This document shows, in pieces, positions 50,116 to 60,518 of a stretch of DNA of 64,000 nt (within the stretch, counting starts at the first letter, position 1; each line of letters begins with the position of its first letter). Both the position numbers and the translations under genes were made by a program. This stretch comes from Actinomycetota bacterium (GTDB lineage Bacteria > Actinomycetota > Acidimicrobiia > Acidimicrobiales > Ilumatobacteraceae): assembly GCA_016871355.1 (NCBI GenBank), contig VFZC01000001.1, positions 87,678 through 151,677 on the forward strand. Direction: 5' to 3'. The notes beneath the pieces are model-generated. The model made no database searches. It had not been told where the DNA came from and saw only the letters and a program-made list of their open reading frames with translations.

Positions 50116-51509
50116 GTGGGATCGGCGGTGAAGCCACCCGCGCGCAGATGTTCCCGCACTCGCTGCTGCAGATGCCGGGCTCGTACCTCTTGGTAGTTAC
50201 CGAGCGTCTGACCCTTCTTGCGGCTCGACCGGAACCCCCGAGTCTGGGCCTTCATGTTCGACGTGTCCTGGTCGTACACCCGACCCAACGGACCGAGGCC
50301 GGAGGCCACGGTGTAACTGTCGTCGACGTCGAGTTCGATCACTTCGGGCGGAGGCGGCACCTCGCCGTGAGCCGGACGCGGCCGCAGGATCAGCAAATCG
50401 AACCAACTGACGTCGATGTCGTCGGCGTCGGGTCGGAACCGATACACCATCGGCAACGAGAGACCCGGGAAGAAGAACGCGTTCGGGAACAAGAAGTACT
50501 CGATGGAGTCGAGAGTGATCGACTCGCTCAGATGGGTGAAGTCGTGACCGTAGCGCGAACTCATGTCGCGCTGCACGATCTTCGCCCAGGCGTCACGGGC
50601 CCGCATCCCGTCCGGCAATTTCGGTCGCGACTCGACCGGAACGCCACGCAGCATGTTCGCGAAGATCTCCTCTTCGGTTCGCGGTGCGGGTCGCTGCGGC
50701 GAATCGAGCGCGATGGTGTGAATGAACCGGCTCACGTTCGGAGGAAAAACGTCGTACTGAGTGGTCACCTCGTCGCCCAATTGGCCCGACGCGTGGGTCT
50801 CGCGCACGTGATAGGCCTCGAGAAACGCTTCGATCGCCGCTTTCCAGTTGCACGGCAACTTCTTGCGGACATGAGTTTCGATGTAGCGATCTTCGAAGCC
50901 GAACTCGGTGAAATGATCGGCCAACACTCCGACGTACGACGAGAGAGGTTCGGCATCGGGGTCGAAGTTGATCCAGACGAAGCCGGAGAACACTGCCACC
51001 GGAAGCCGAGGCAGACGATGCGTGTCGTCGCCGACGTGGGGAAAGTCCCAGCGGTCGGGCAGGTCGACGAGTTCACCATCGAGTGACCATGTCCAACCAT
51101 GAAACGGGCACTTCAGTTGATTCGCGAAGCCACACGAGCCCGGCGGACGTAACTGCGTTCCTCGATGCATGCACGCGTTGTAGAAAGCGTTGATCGCGCC
51201 GTCTTCACCACGAACGATGAGCGCCGAATGCGGACCCACGTCGTAGACGTAATAGTCACCGGTCTCCGGAATGTGTTCGACGTGACAGGCCCATTGCCAT
51301 GTCTTCGACCACATGTGATCGAACTCGGCCCGGAAGTGCTCCTCCGAGGTGTACACGGAGTACGAGATGTCGTCGTCCCCGAGATACGCCGGCGCCTCCA
51401 CCAGCAACGGCCACGGAGGCCGCGTCGGATCGGCCAACAACTGCTCGTGGAGCGTCGGACCCGGAGCACGCGCCGATCCTTTCTCGTGGTTCACTCCCCC
51501 GTCAGCCAC
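50112..51509 (-). CDS. Rieske-type aromatic ring-hydroxylating oxygenase, alpha subunit
   Basis: A 465-residue protein. The N-terminal Rieske domain has NACMHRGTQLRPPG and LKCPFHGWTWSLDGELVDLP. The catalytic domain has the mononuclear iron region NWKAAIEAFLEAYHVRETHA, with the two His and bridging Glu/Asp context. Such enzymes hydroxylate or demethylate aromatic or other ring compounds. The substrate is not predictable, and no beta-subunit gene is adjacent, which fits an alpha-only oxygenase. Confidence 0.92.
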   Translation of the reverse strand: MADGGVNHEKGSARAPGPTLHEQLLADPTRPPWPLLVEAPAYLGDDDISYSVYTSEEHFRAEFDHMWSKTWQWACHVEHIPETGDYYVYDVGPHSALIVRGEDGAINAFYNACMHRGTQLRPPGSCGFANQLKCPFHGWTWSLDGELVDLPDRWDFPHVGDDTHRLPRLPVAVFSGFVWINFDPDAEPLSSYVGVLADHFTEFGFEDRYIETHVRKKLPCNWKAAIEAFLEAYHVRETHASGQLGDEVTTQYDVFPPNVSRFIHTIALDSPQRPAPRTEEEIFANMLRGVPVESRPKLPDGMRARDAWAKIVQRDMSSRYGHDFTHLSESITLDSIEYFLFPNAFFFPGLSLPMVYRFRPDADDIDVSWFDLLILRPRPAHGEVPPPPEVIELDVDDSYTVASGLGPLGRVYDQDTSNMKAQTRGFRSSRKKGQTLGNYQEVRARHLQQRVREHLRAGGFTADPT

Positions 51510-51551
51510 ACGCGAACCCTAGGTCAATCCGAACGGCCCCGACGACCGCGC

Positions 51552-52289
51552 TCAGGCGTCGACGATCTCGACGCGCACCCGCTTGTTGCCCTTGCCCTTG
51601 TTCTCCACCTTCACGACCTTGATCCGGCCCACGTGCTTCGTGGAATGCACGTGTGTGCCGCCGTCGGCCTGCTTGTCGAGACCGACGATGTCGACCACCC
51701 TGATCTCGGGCACCGACTCCGGAATGAGGCTCACCTTGGTGCGAATCAAATCGGCATCCTGCAGAGCGGTGTCCCGCGGGAGGAACTCCACACGAATGGG
51801 GCGATCGGATGCGATTTCGACATTCACGAGTTCTTCGATGCGCTGTGCGAATCCCTCCGGTACGGGGTCGAACTCGAAGTCCATCCGGGCGCTGAGTGGT
51901 TCCATGTTTCCGCCGGTCACCGGAACCTTCCATTCGTTCCAGATCACGCCACACAGGATGTGCATCGCGGTGTGCGTGCGCATGAGTTGAAAGCGTCGCT
52001 CGTCGTCCACTCGTCCCGACACCGTGACACCCACCGCCGGAACCTCACCGTCGAGTTCGTGCCACACCCACGAGAACCCGCCATCGGGTGACGCGCCTTT
52101 GCGAACGTTCACCACGCGCGAACCGGCCAGGACTCCGGTGTCGTGCGGTTGACCGCCACCGGTCGGATAGAACGCCGTGCGATCGAGAGCCACCGACGAA
52201 CCGTCCACACCCACCACGGCCGCGTCGAACTCCCGCAGATCGACGTCACGCAAATACACGAGGTCGGTGTCACCTTCGAATCCAGCCAT
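51552..52289 (-). CDS. AlaX-type alanyl-tRNA editing protein
   Basis: A 245-residue protein related to the AlaRS editing domain: DRTAFYPTGGGQPHDTGVL, the zinc motif MRTHTAMHILCGVIW (HxxxH), and GGTHVHSTKHVGRIKVVKVE. In the second motif the usual Cys before GGTHV is Asp, so metal binding relies on the remaining ligands. AlaX proteins deacylate Ser- or Gly-tRNA(Ala). Met 52289 starts at the conserved domain; the upstream open frame is divergent-gene shadow. Confidence 0.88.
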   Translation of the reverse strand: MAGFEGDTDLVYLRDVDLREFDAAVVGVDGSSVALDRTAFYPTGGGQPHDTGVLAGSRVVNVRKGASPDGGFSWVWHELDGEVPAVGVTVSGRVDDERRFQLMRTHTAMHILCGVIWNEWKVPVTGGNMEPLSARMDFEFDPVPEGFAQRIEELVNVEIASDRPIRVEFLPRDTALQDADLIRTKVSLIPESVPEIRVVDIVGLDKQADGGTHVHSTKHVGRIKVVKVENKGKGNKRVRVEIVDA

Positions 52290-52359
52290 GTCACAGTGTC
52301 GCCGATCCCGAGACCTGGATTCGACTCGGCTCGATGACGGCCGTCGTAGGCTGGGCCCG

Positions 52360-53682
52360 ATGCGTCGATCGATGCGGTGTTCTCTCGCGGCGTTCGCGTG
52401 CAGCGTGGCTATGGCCGCCTGTGGTGGCACCACCACCTCCGCCCCGGTCGACTCGGAGCCACCTCGCACCACCACCATCGCGCCGCGCATGAGTGATGGG
52501 ATCCTTCGTGTCGGACTCCTCGTTCCACGATCGGGTCCGGGCGCGACCATCGGCGAACCTCTCGTGGCGATCGTCGAAGCCGCCGTGCGCGCCATCAACG
52601 ACAACGGTGGAGTCAATGGCGTACCGGTCGAACTGTTCGTCGAAGACGAAGGCGGCGACTCGGCCACAGCACTCGCGGCCATCGACACTCTGATCACCGG
52701 CGATTCGGTCGACGCCGTGATCGGCCCGTTCTCGTCGTCGGTCGCGCTGTCGACCCTTCCCACTCTGCTCACCGCCAACGTGGGTGTGTGTTCTCCGGCG
52801 GCCACCACTGCATCGCTCACCAATTTCCCCGACCGCGGAATGTTCGTGCGCACGAGCCCTTCTGATTCGCTCGCAGCTCTGGCCATGGCCCAAGAGGTGG
52901 CGCGCACCGGCATTCGATCGAGCGTGCTGGCCTATCCCGACGATCCCTTCGGCCGCGACTTCGCCACCGACGTGCGTCGCGCCCTCGGCCTCGAAGGAAT
53001 CGCCATCGTGTCGGAGATCCAGTACGACCCCGGCGATGACGACTACTCCGAGGACGTCGCGACTCTGACCGATGGATCAGTGGTCACCCTGATCGGCGAC
53101 GAAGAGAGCGGTGCCAGATTCCTGTCGACGACTCTCACGACCTTCGCCGATATCACGGTCGTCGTGAACGACGCGCTGGCCCGCGCCGACTTGTCGTCCG
53201 ATCCGATCATGGAAACCGATGGTCGCGCGGCGATCACCGGGGTCGCGGTCGACGCCGCAGCCGGCTTCGACGACCTGTACGCAACTCTGCAAGAAGCCGG
53301 ACTCGAACTTCCTCCCGCTCCGCTCGGTCCGAACGACGACCCGTTCGCCGAGCCCGATGTGGCGCCGATCCCGTTGGCAACTGCCGCTGTCGATTGTGTG
53401 AACCTCATCGCGCTGTCGTCGTTGGCCACCCAGTCGGATGACGCACTCGTCTTCATGAACGAAGCGATCCCGACCAGTCGCGGCGGTTCGGCCTGCATCA
53501 CATTCGACGAGTGCTCCGCGTTGATCGCCGCCGGACTCAACATCGATTACAACGGGCCAACGCGACTCTTGGCTCTCAGCCCGAACGGTGACCCATCGAT
53601 CGCCACCTTCGTGACCTTCGGATTCGACGACTCGGGCAAGGCCGTGTACCGAACGGAAATCGGAGTCGTCAGCGCACCTTGA
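52360..53682 (+). CDS. Branched-chain amino acid-type ABC transporter substrate-binding lipoprotein
   Basis: A 440-residue protein with a lipoprotein signal (FACSVAMAACGG) and a short Thr/Pro linker. The type I periplasmic-binding fold (LivJ-like) has ILRVGLLVPRSGPGATIGEP, AAVRAINDNGGVNGVPVELF, DAVIGPFSSSVALSTLPTL and SVLAYPDDPFGRDFATDVR. The ligand is unknown, and no permease or ATPase genes are adjacent, so it is an orphan receptor here. Confidence 0.87.
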   Translation: MRRSMRCSLAAFACSVAMAACGGTTTSAPVDSEPPRTTTIAPRMSDGILRVGLLVPRSGPGATIGEPLVAIVEAAVRAINDNGGVNGVPVELFVEDEGGDSATALAAIDTLITGDSVDAVIGPFSSSVALSTLPTLLTANVGVCSPAATTASLTNFPDRGMFVRTSPSDSLAALAMAQEVARTGIRSSVLAYPDDPFGRDFATDVRRALGLEGIAIVSEIQYDPGDDDYSEDVATLTDGSVVTLIGDEESGARFLSTTLTTFADITVVVNDALARADLSSDPIMETDGRAAITGVAVDAAAGFDDLYATLQEAGLELPPAPLGPNDDPFAEPDVAPIPLATAAVDCVNLIALSSLATQSDDALVFMNEAIPTSRGGSACITFDECSALIAAGLNIDYNGPTRLLALSPNGDPSIATFVTFGFDDSGKAVYRTEIGVVSAP

Positions 53683-53695
53683 CGCTGCGCGCGAA

Positions 53696-54493
53696 TCAAC
53701 CCGGGCTGTAGCGAACGGCTTGCGGGCCGCGCGCGAATCCGTACAACACCAAACCGGCGCGCTTGGCCGTCTGCACCGCCAGAGCGGTGGGCGCACTCAC
53801 CGAGATCAACGTGCCGAATCCGGCCGCCCAGGCCTTCTGCACCATCTCGAAACTCGCCCGACCCGACACGAACAAGCCGAGATCACCGGCCGGCAACTTC
53901 TTGTCGAGCAGAAGATGGCCTACCACTTTGTCGACGGCGTTGTGTCGGCCCACGTCTTCGCGCACCACGAGAACGTTGCCCGCCGCATCGAATGCCGCCG
54001 CCGCGTGCACCGCCCCGGTTTCGTTGAACAACGCCTGATCGCCCAACACCACATCGGGAATCGACAGGACCACGCTCAGGCTGATGCGCACGACCGAGCC
54101 CGATTCGAGTGGGGCCAAACGAGCACTCAAGTCGTCGATCGACTGCGATCCACACACGCCACAACTCGACGACGTGTTGCCGAGTCGCGGTGTCGGCACC
54201 GGAGCCCGACCGCCGGTTTCGACCGTGACCACGTTGAAGCTGCTGTCGACGGCCGAACCGTTGGCGCAATAACGAACACCAGTGACCGCGAAACCGGCGA
54301 GAAGTCCATCGCCGTGGCAGAAGCCGACAGCGAGTTCGTAGTCGTGACCGGGAGTGCGCATGGTGGTCGCCACCACGTTGCCGTCGAGCTGAATGGTCAT
54401 GGGCTCTTCGACCACGAGTTGGTCGGGCACGCGGCGATCGCGATCACCGTCGATCTTCACCACGAGGACCGTGTCGGTCCGCTTCCGAGCCAT
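53696..54493 (-). CDS. fdhD: Formate dehydrogenase accessory sulfurtransferase FdhD
   Basis: A 265-residue protein with the diagnostic TMRTPGHDYELAVGFCHGDG, the reactive SSSCGVCGSQSIDDL (CxxC), GAVHAAAAFDAAGNVLVVRE, DVGRHNAVDKVVGHLLLD, and the late SVSAPTALAVQTAKRAGLVL. FdhD hands sulfur from a cysteine desulfurase to the molybdenum cofactor of formate dehydrogenase. Met 54493 was chosen; Met 54547 is possible. This implies a molybdenum or tungsten formate dehydrogenase elsewhere in the genome. Confidence 0.93.
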   Translation of the reverse strand: MARKRTDTVLVVKIDGDRDRRVPDQLVVEEPMTIQLDGNVVATTMRTPGHDYELAVGFCHGDGLLAGFAVTGVRYCANGSAVDSSFNVVTVETGGRAPVPTPRLGNTSSSCGVCGSQSIDDLSARLAPLESGSVVRISLSVVLSIPDVVLGDQALFNETGAVHAAAAFDAAGNVLVVREDVGRHNAVDKVVGHLLLDKKLPAGDLGLFVSGRASFEMVQKAWAAGFGTLISVSAPTALAVQTAKRAGLVLYGFARGPQAVRYSPG

Positions 54494-54521
54494 GGGCCCA
54501 AGGCTAGGCACAGATTCGGGC

Positions 54522-55400
54522 TCAGATACCGCGGTCGAGCGCGGCACCGATCGCCCGGGCGATGTTCGACGGTGCAGCGGGATGCATGGCCAAGAACAAA
54601 CTCGGCTCGGTGAGTTCGAGTTCGACGATCACCGGACCGTCGTTGGTGGGCAGCAAGTCGATGCGCGCATACAGCAACGTTCCGAACCGCTGATCGAGCC
54701 AGGCCATCGCACGTTCGCCCAGAGCCAGTTCGGCCGATGACGGCTCGCGCGGGTCGATTCGCTCGCGCGCGAAGAGATCGCCAGCCACGTCCTTCGGAGC
54801 CGAGAGCAACGGGCCCTTGGCGAACGCGTGGCTGAATGCGCCACCCATGAACACCAATCCGGTTTCGTCGTCGGAATCGACCCGTGACAGGTACGGCTGG
54901 ACCATCACACTGCGAGTAGCATCGAGGAGGTCGCGCACGTGCTGAACCGCCGACTCCACTTCGTCGTGGCGTTCGGTGTCGTTGCTGCCCGCACTCACGC
55001 ACGGCTTCACCACCACGTGACCCGACGAGAGAAGTGCCTCGACCTGCGACACCCACGAATCATCCGTGGACGGCTCGACGAACACGGTGGGCACGATGGG
55101 TAATCCCGCCGCTTGGGCCTCGAGCAAGTAGTGCTTGTCAATGTTCCAGCGCAACACGGCCGCCGAGTTGGCCAACACACTGAGCCGGCCGACGCGATCG
55201 ATCCAAGCGCGGAAGTCGTCGAGGCGGCGGTGGTAATCCCACGTCGAACGCACCACGCTCAACGCACACGACGCCCAAATGGCATCGTCGAGATCGTCGT
55301 CCCACGCGAGTTCGCGCCACAAGATGCCGGCGTCGTCGAGTGCTGCCTTCAACAACGGCATGTCGTCGTCGATTCCCCACGCCGCGCGTGAGGTCACCAA
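54522..55400 (-). CDS. ATP-grasp family protein
   Basis: A 292-residue protein with an ATP-grasp layout: a first domain (LSVVRSTWDYHRRLDDFRAW), then the hinge NIDKHYLLEAQAAGLPIVPT, the phosphate loop HVVVKPCVSAGSNDTER, and metal-binding YARIDLLPTNDGPVIVELEL ending in EPSLFLAMHPAA. It probably ligates a carboxylate to an amine or thiol; the substrates are unknown. TTG 55400 and GTG 55397 are both possible starts, just after the groL terminator. Confidence 0.8.
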   Translation of the reverse strand: MVTSRAAWGIDDDMPLLKAALDDAGILWRELAWDDDLDDAIWASCALSVVRSTWDYHRRLDDFRAWIDRVGRLSVLANSAAVLRWNIDKHYLLEAQAAGLPIVPTVFVEPSTDDSWVSQVEALLSSGHVVVKPCVSAGSNDTERHDEVESAVQHVRDLLDATRSVMVQPYLSRVDSDDETGLVFMGGAFSHAFAKGPLLSAPKDVAGDLFARERIDPREPSSAELALGERAMAWLDQRFGTLLYARIDLLPTNDGPVIVELELTEPSLFLAMHPAAPSNIARAIGAALDRGI

Positions 55401-55405
55401 TGCAA

Positions 55406-55433
55406 CAGGACCCCGGGTCGCCCCGGGGTCCTG
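55406..55433. terminator. Transcription terminator of groL
   Basis: CAGGACCCC (55406-55414) pairs with GGGGTCCTG (55425-55433), giving a 9-bp GC-rich stem, 26 bp downstream of the groL stop and immediately before the next co-oriented gene. No long T-run follows, as is usual in actinobacteria. Confidence 0.75.
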
Positions 55434-55459
55434 CCGTGTACTGCTGTGAGAAGAAAGAC

Positions 55460-57139
<1,680 letters not shown>

Positions 57140-57166
57140 CTAGCACTCTACTTTTGCGAGTGCTAA
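57140..57166. promoter_or_regulatory. CIRCE element (HrcA operator) of groL
   Basis: On the minus strand TTAGCACTC and GAGTGCTAG are separated by exactly 9 nt. This matches the CIRCE consensus TTAGCACTC-N9-GAGTGCTAA with one final mismatch. It ends 61 bp before the groL ATG, so heat-shock control by HrcA is expected. Confidence 0.93.
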
Positions 57167-57238
57167 GACGACAACTGCCACTCCGGGCCGGGACGCTCGA
57201 CCCGCCGAGGAGCCCGACCGGCCTCTACCCTCACATTC

Positions 57239-58705
57239 GTGCAGGTCATCGTGGTGGGAGGCGGAGTATCCGGGCTGTCCTCGGCCCTCAAACTGAGCCG
57301 TCACGGCCACGCCGTGACCGTGGTCGAGCGGGACGACACCCCCATGCCGGCCTCGGCCGACGAGGCCTTCGCGTGGGACCGCCGGGGCGCCCCGCAGGTT
57401 CGCCACAGTCACGCCTTCCTGGCCCGCCTGGTGGGTCTGTTGAAGGCCAACGAGCCCGACGTGGTGGAGGCCCTCATGGCCGCCGGAGCCGCCGAACTGC
57501 GTTTCGGCGACGACCTTCCGCCCACCATGGTGGGCTTCGAGCGCGAAGCCTCCGACGACGAACTCACGATGCTCACGTGCCGGCGCACCACGTTCGAATG
57601 GGTGTTGCGTCGCGTCGTGCTCGACGAAGGTCGCGTTCACTTCGCCACCGGTGTGGGCGTGAACGGACTCACACACGAACGTGACGACGAGACCGGGTTG
57701 CTGCGCATCACCGGCGTGACACTCGAAGACGGATCGGTTCGCACGGCCGATCTGGTGGTGATCGCGAGTGGTCGACGTTCGGCACTCCCCGAGTGGCTCG
57801 AAGCGATGGGCGTCGGACCGGTGCGCGAGTTCGTGGAAGACACCGGCATCGTGTACGCGTCGCGTTTCTATCGTTTGAAGAAGGGCGAAAAGTACCCGCC
57901 GCGCAACGGCCCCATCGGTGGCGACCTCGGCTACGTCAAGTACGGCGTGTTCGTGGGCGACAACGACACGTTCTCCATCACGTTGGCCGCACCCACCGAC
58001 GACAACGAGCTGCGTACACGTTTGGCCGATCCGGCGGTGTTCGATCATGCCTGCCGTCAACTCGTGGCCACCGAGCCGTATCTCGATGGTCGCGCCGAGC
58101 CGATTCACGACGGTGTACACGTGATGGCCGGATTGCTGAATCGTCATCGCGAATACGTGGTCGACGGTGTGCCGTTGGTGCTCGGTCTGTTGCCGGTGGG
58201 CGACGCCGTCCTCTGCACGAATCCGTTGTACGGACGCGGATGTTCGACGGGCTACTGGGGTGCGCATTTGATGAGCGAGGCCTTGGCCGGTCGCGAGCCG
58301 CGCACGGGCCGTGAGTTGTTCGACATCGCGGTGGAGTACGACGCGGCGATCAATCGCGAGATCAAGCCGTGGTACGAGTCGGGTGTTCAGCAGGATGCCG
58401 AAGCGCGTCGTGTGGCGGCGGCGTTGTTGCGCGGTGACGATCCCGATGATGATTCGAGTGATCCGAAGACGATGATGCGCTCGGTGTTGCGTGAGGGATT
58501 ACTGCCCGCGTTGCGGACCGACCCGGTGGTGTTGCGGGCGTTCATGCGCAACATGAACTTGTTGTCGACACCGGATGCGCTGATGAAGGACACCGAGGTG
58601 ATGAACCGAGTGTTCATGGTGTGGCAGGACCGAGAGAATCGGCCGAGCGAAGTGCCGATGGGCCCGAAGAAGCGCGCCCAATTCCTCGACCTCCTCCCCG
58701 CCTAA
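57239..58705 (+). CDS. FAD-dependent oxidoreductase
   Basis: A 488-residue flavoprotein with an N-terminal FAD motif VIVVGGGVSGLSSALKLSRH, the acidic end TVVERDDTPM, a VVIASGRRSALP (GD-like) segment and the second FAD motif GLLPVGDAVLCTNPLYGRGC. The CTNPLYGRGCSTGYWGA stretch resembles halogenase and geranylgeranyl-reductase-type monooxygenases. The halogenase WxWxIP motif is absent. The substrate is unknown. GTG 57239 begins at the first strand. Confidence 0.82.
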   Translation: MQVIVVGGGVSGLSSALKLSRHGHAVTVVERDDTPMPASADEAFAWDRRGAPQVRHSHAFLARLVGLLKANEPDVVEALMAAGAAELRFGDDLPPTMVGFEREASDDELTMLTCRRTTFEWVLRRVVLDEGRVHFATGVGVNGLTHERDDETGLLRITGVTLEDGSVRTADLVVIASGRRSALPEWLEAMGVGPVREFVEDTGIVYASRFYRLKKGEKYPPRNGPIGGDLGYVKYGVFVGDNDTFSITLAAPTDDNELRTRLADPAVFDHACRQLVATEPYLDGRAEPIHDGVHVMAGLLNRHREYVVDGVPLVLGLLPVGDAVLCTNPLYGRGCSTGYWGAHLMSEALAGREPRTGRELFDIAVEYDAAINREIKPWYESGVQQDAEARRVAAALLRGDDPDDDSSDPKTMMRSVLREGLLPALRTDPVVLRAFMRNMNLLSTPDALMKDTEVMNRVFMVWQDRENRPSEVPMGPKKRAQFLDLLPA

Positions 58706-58722
58706 CCATTGGGCGCGAAACC

Positions 58723-58738
58723 CCGGCAAATTTGCCGG
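58723..58738. terminator. Palindrome between converging genes
   Basis: CCGGCAAATTTGCCGG is a perfect 16-bp palindrome located between the stop of the flavoprotein gene (58705) and the convergent MoaD-like gene stop (58770). With its GC arms and AT centre it is most likely a bidirectional terminator. Confidence 0.5.
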
Positions 58739-58769
58739 TCTGGTTCCCCAAGCGGAGCGTGCTGGTGCT

Positions 58770-59045
58770 TCAGCCGCCGGCGACGGCCGGGATGATGCTC
58801 ACGGTCTCGCCCGCCGGAACCGGCGTGTCGAGGCCTTGCAGGTAACGCACGTCGTCGTCAGCCACGAACAAGTTGACGAAGCGGCGCTGATTTCCCTGCT
58901 CGTCGAACAAGCGATCTTTGAAGCCGGGGTGCGTCGCATCGAGGGCGGTGAGGACCTCGCGCAGAGTGCCACCTTCCACCTGAACGGTGGCGTTGCCACC
59001 AGACAGCGGACGAAGGGTCGTGGGAATGCGCACGGTGACGGCCAT
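58770..59045 (-). CDS. MoaD/ThiS-like ubiquitin-fold sulfur carrier
   Basis: A 91-residue beta-grasp protein ending in GG (SIIPAVAGG), the C-terminus that is adenylylated and thiocarboxylated in MoaD/ThiS. The core TVQVEGGTLREVLTALDATH and RRFVNLFVADDDVRYLQG match actinobacterial MoaD-like carriers, including CysO-type ones used in cysteine synthesis. Which pathway it feeds cannot be decided, because no partner (MoaE, ThiG, CysM) is adjacent. Confidence 0.87.
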   Translation of the reverse strand: MAVTVRIPTTLRPLSGGNATVQVEGGTLREVLTALDATHPGFKDRLFDEQGNQRRFVNLFVADDDVRYLQGLDTPVPAGETVSIIPAVAGG

Positions 59046-59106
59046 GCACGAAACCCTACCGAGCGAGTCGGGAATTCACCAACCCTGAATGATCAGCGCC
59101 GACTGA

Positions 59107-59430
59107 TCAACCCAGGGCGCACTTGTTCAACGCAGCGGTGAGCTTCTGCTCGACCGAGTCGTCGATGGCGGCGTACGCCTCGTCTTCCTTGGCGTAGTCG
59201 TACGCCTCATAGGCCTCGTACGCCTGAAGAAGAAGTGTCGCTGTTTCGTTGTCGACCTTCTTGTGCTCCTTGGTCACGCAGTCGGGATTCGACGGTGAAT
59301 AGATGCGGATGTACGCCTCGGCTGCCGCGGCTTGATCGCCACTCGGCTCGGAGCCACCACCGCAGGCCGTCGCACCCGCACTGAACGCGAGAACTGCCAC
59401 ACCGAATACAACTCGAGACCGAACCATCAC
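59107..59430 (-). CDS. Small lipoprotein of unknown function
   Basis: A 107-residue protein with a lipoprotein signal (FGVAVLAFSAGATACGGG). A short mature helical region with two further cysteines (NPDCVTKEH and LNKCALG), which could form a disulfide, and a Tyr/Ala-rich repeat-like helix (AYEAYEAYDYAKEDEAYAA) follow. The family is not recognised. It is divergent from the glycerate kinase gene. Confidence 0.65.
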   Translation of the reverse strand: MMVRSRVVFGVAVLAFSAGATACGGGSEPSGDQAAAAEAYIRIYSPSNPDCVTKEHKKVDNETATLLLQAYEAYEAYDYAKEDEAYAAIDDSVEQKLTAALNKCALG

Positions 59431-59494
59431 GACGACTCCCTTTCAGAAAGAAGATGTAGCCCATACAGTAGTCGCGGCACGACAGACTGGACCA

Positions 59495-60502
59495 GTGCGT
59501 GTGGTGGCCGCGGTCGACAAGTTCAAGGGAACGTTGTCGGCACACGACGCCGCCCAAGCGATCGGCCACGCCTGCTGGGATCTCGGCATCGACTGCACCG
59601 AGATCGCACTCGCCGATGGTGGCGAGGGAACTCTCGACGCTCTCGGCGGCGCCAACCGAGTGTCGCCGGTGACAGGGCCCCTCGGCGACGTGGTGGAAGC
59701 GGCCTGGCGATTCCACCGTGGCACTGCGATCATCGAAATGGCACGCGCATCCGGACTCACTCTCGTGGGTGGGCCCGAAGCGAATGACGCCGTTGCCGCA
59801 TCCACCACCGGCACGGGAGAACTGATCGACAAGGCGCTCGACCTCGGAGCCGAACGAATCATCGTGTGTCTGGGCGGATCGGCCACGACCGATGGCGGCC
59901 TCGGCGCGGTGCGCGCAATCCACGCGCCCGCGAGACTGCGCAGTGTGGAGTTCATCGTCGCCTGCGATGTGGACACGCGATTCGTGGATGCCGCGCGTGT
60001 CTTCGCACCGCAGAAGGGCGCGTCACCCGCACAGGTGCGCATGCTCGAAGGCCGGCTCGAACGACTGGTGCAGATGTACAAGCAGAACCACGGCGTCGAC
60101 GTGTCAGCGATCGAAGGCGCGGGCGCGGCCGGCGGTCTCGCCGGTGGATTGGTGGCGCTCGGTGCCACGCTCGTTCCCGGATTCGAGATGGTGGCCGACG
60201 AGGTGCAACTCACCGAACACCTCAAAGGTGCCGATCTCGTGATCACCGGCGAGGGCCAACTCGACATCACGAGTTTCGAAGGCAAGGTGGTGGGCGGAGT
60301 CGCCCAACTCGCTCACGAGAACGGAGTTCCGATCGCCGCCATCGTCGGCCGCGTGCATCCGAGTGCCCACGACGCCGACGACCATTCGATGATCACACGC
60401 GGAGTGATCGACCTCGTGAAATCGTTCGGCGAAGCCAAGTCTCTGGCCGAACCGAAGTGGTGCGTGGAACAAGCCGCACGCGAACTGCTCGCCCGCCGCT
60501 AG
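59495..60502 (+). CDS. glxK: Glycerate 2-kinase (type I, GlxK family)
   Basis: A 335-residue protein with the family blocks VVAAVDKFKGTLSAHDAAQA, ALADGGEGTLDAL, IIVCLGGSATTDGGLGAV, GAGAAGGLAGGLVALGATLV and DLVITGEGQLDITSFEGKVV. It phosphorylates glycerate to 2-phosphoglycerate or 3-phosphoglycerate, depending on the enzyme. Start GTG 59495. It stands alone between the lipoprotein gene and the convergent large protein. Confidence 0.93.
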   Translation: MRVVAAVDKFKGTLSAHDAAQAIGHACWDLGIDCTEIALADGGEGTLDALGGANRVSPVTGPLGDVVEAAWRFHRGTAIIEMARASGLTLVGGPEANDAVAASTTGTGELIDKALDLGAERIIVCLGGSATTDGGLGAVRAIHAPARLRSVEFIVACDVDTRFVDAARVFAPQKGASPAQVRMLEGRLERLVQMYKQNHGVDVSAIEGAGAAGGLAGGLVALGATLVPGFEMVADEVQLTEHLKGADLVITGEGQLDITSFEGKVVGGVAQLAHENGVPIAAIVGRVHPSAHDADDHSMITRGVIDLVKSFGEAKSLAEPKWCVEQAARELLARR

Positions 60503-60518
60503 GGCAACTGCCCGAGAA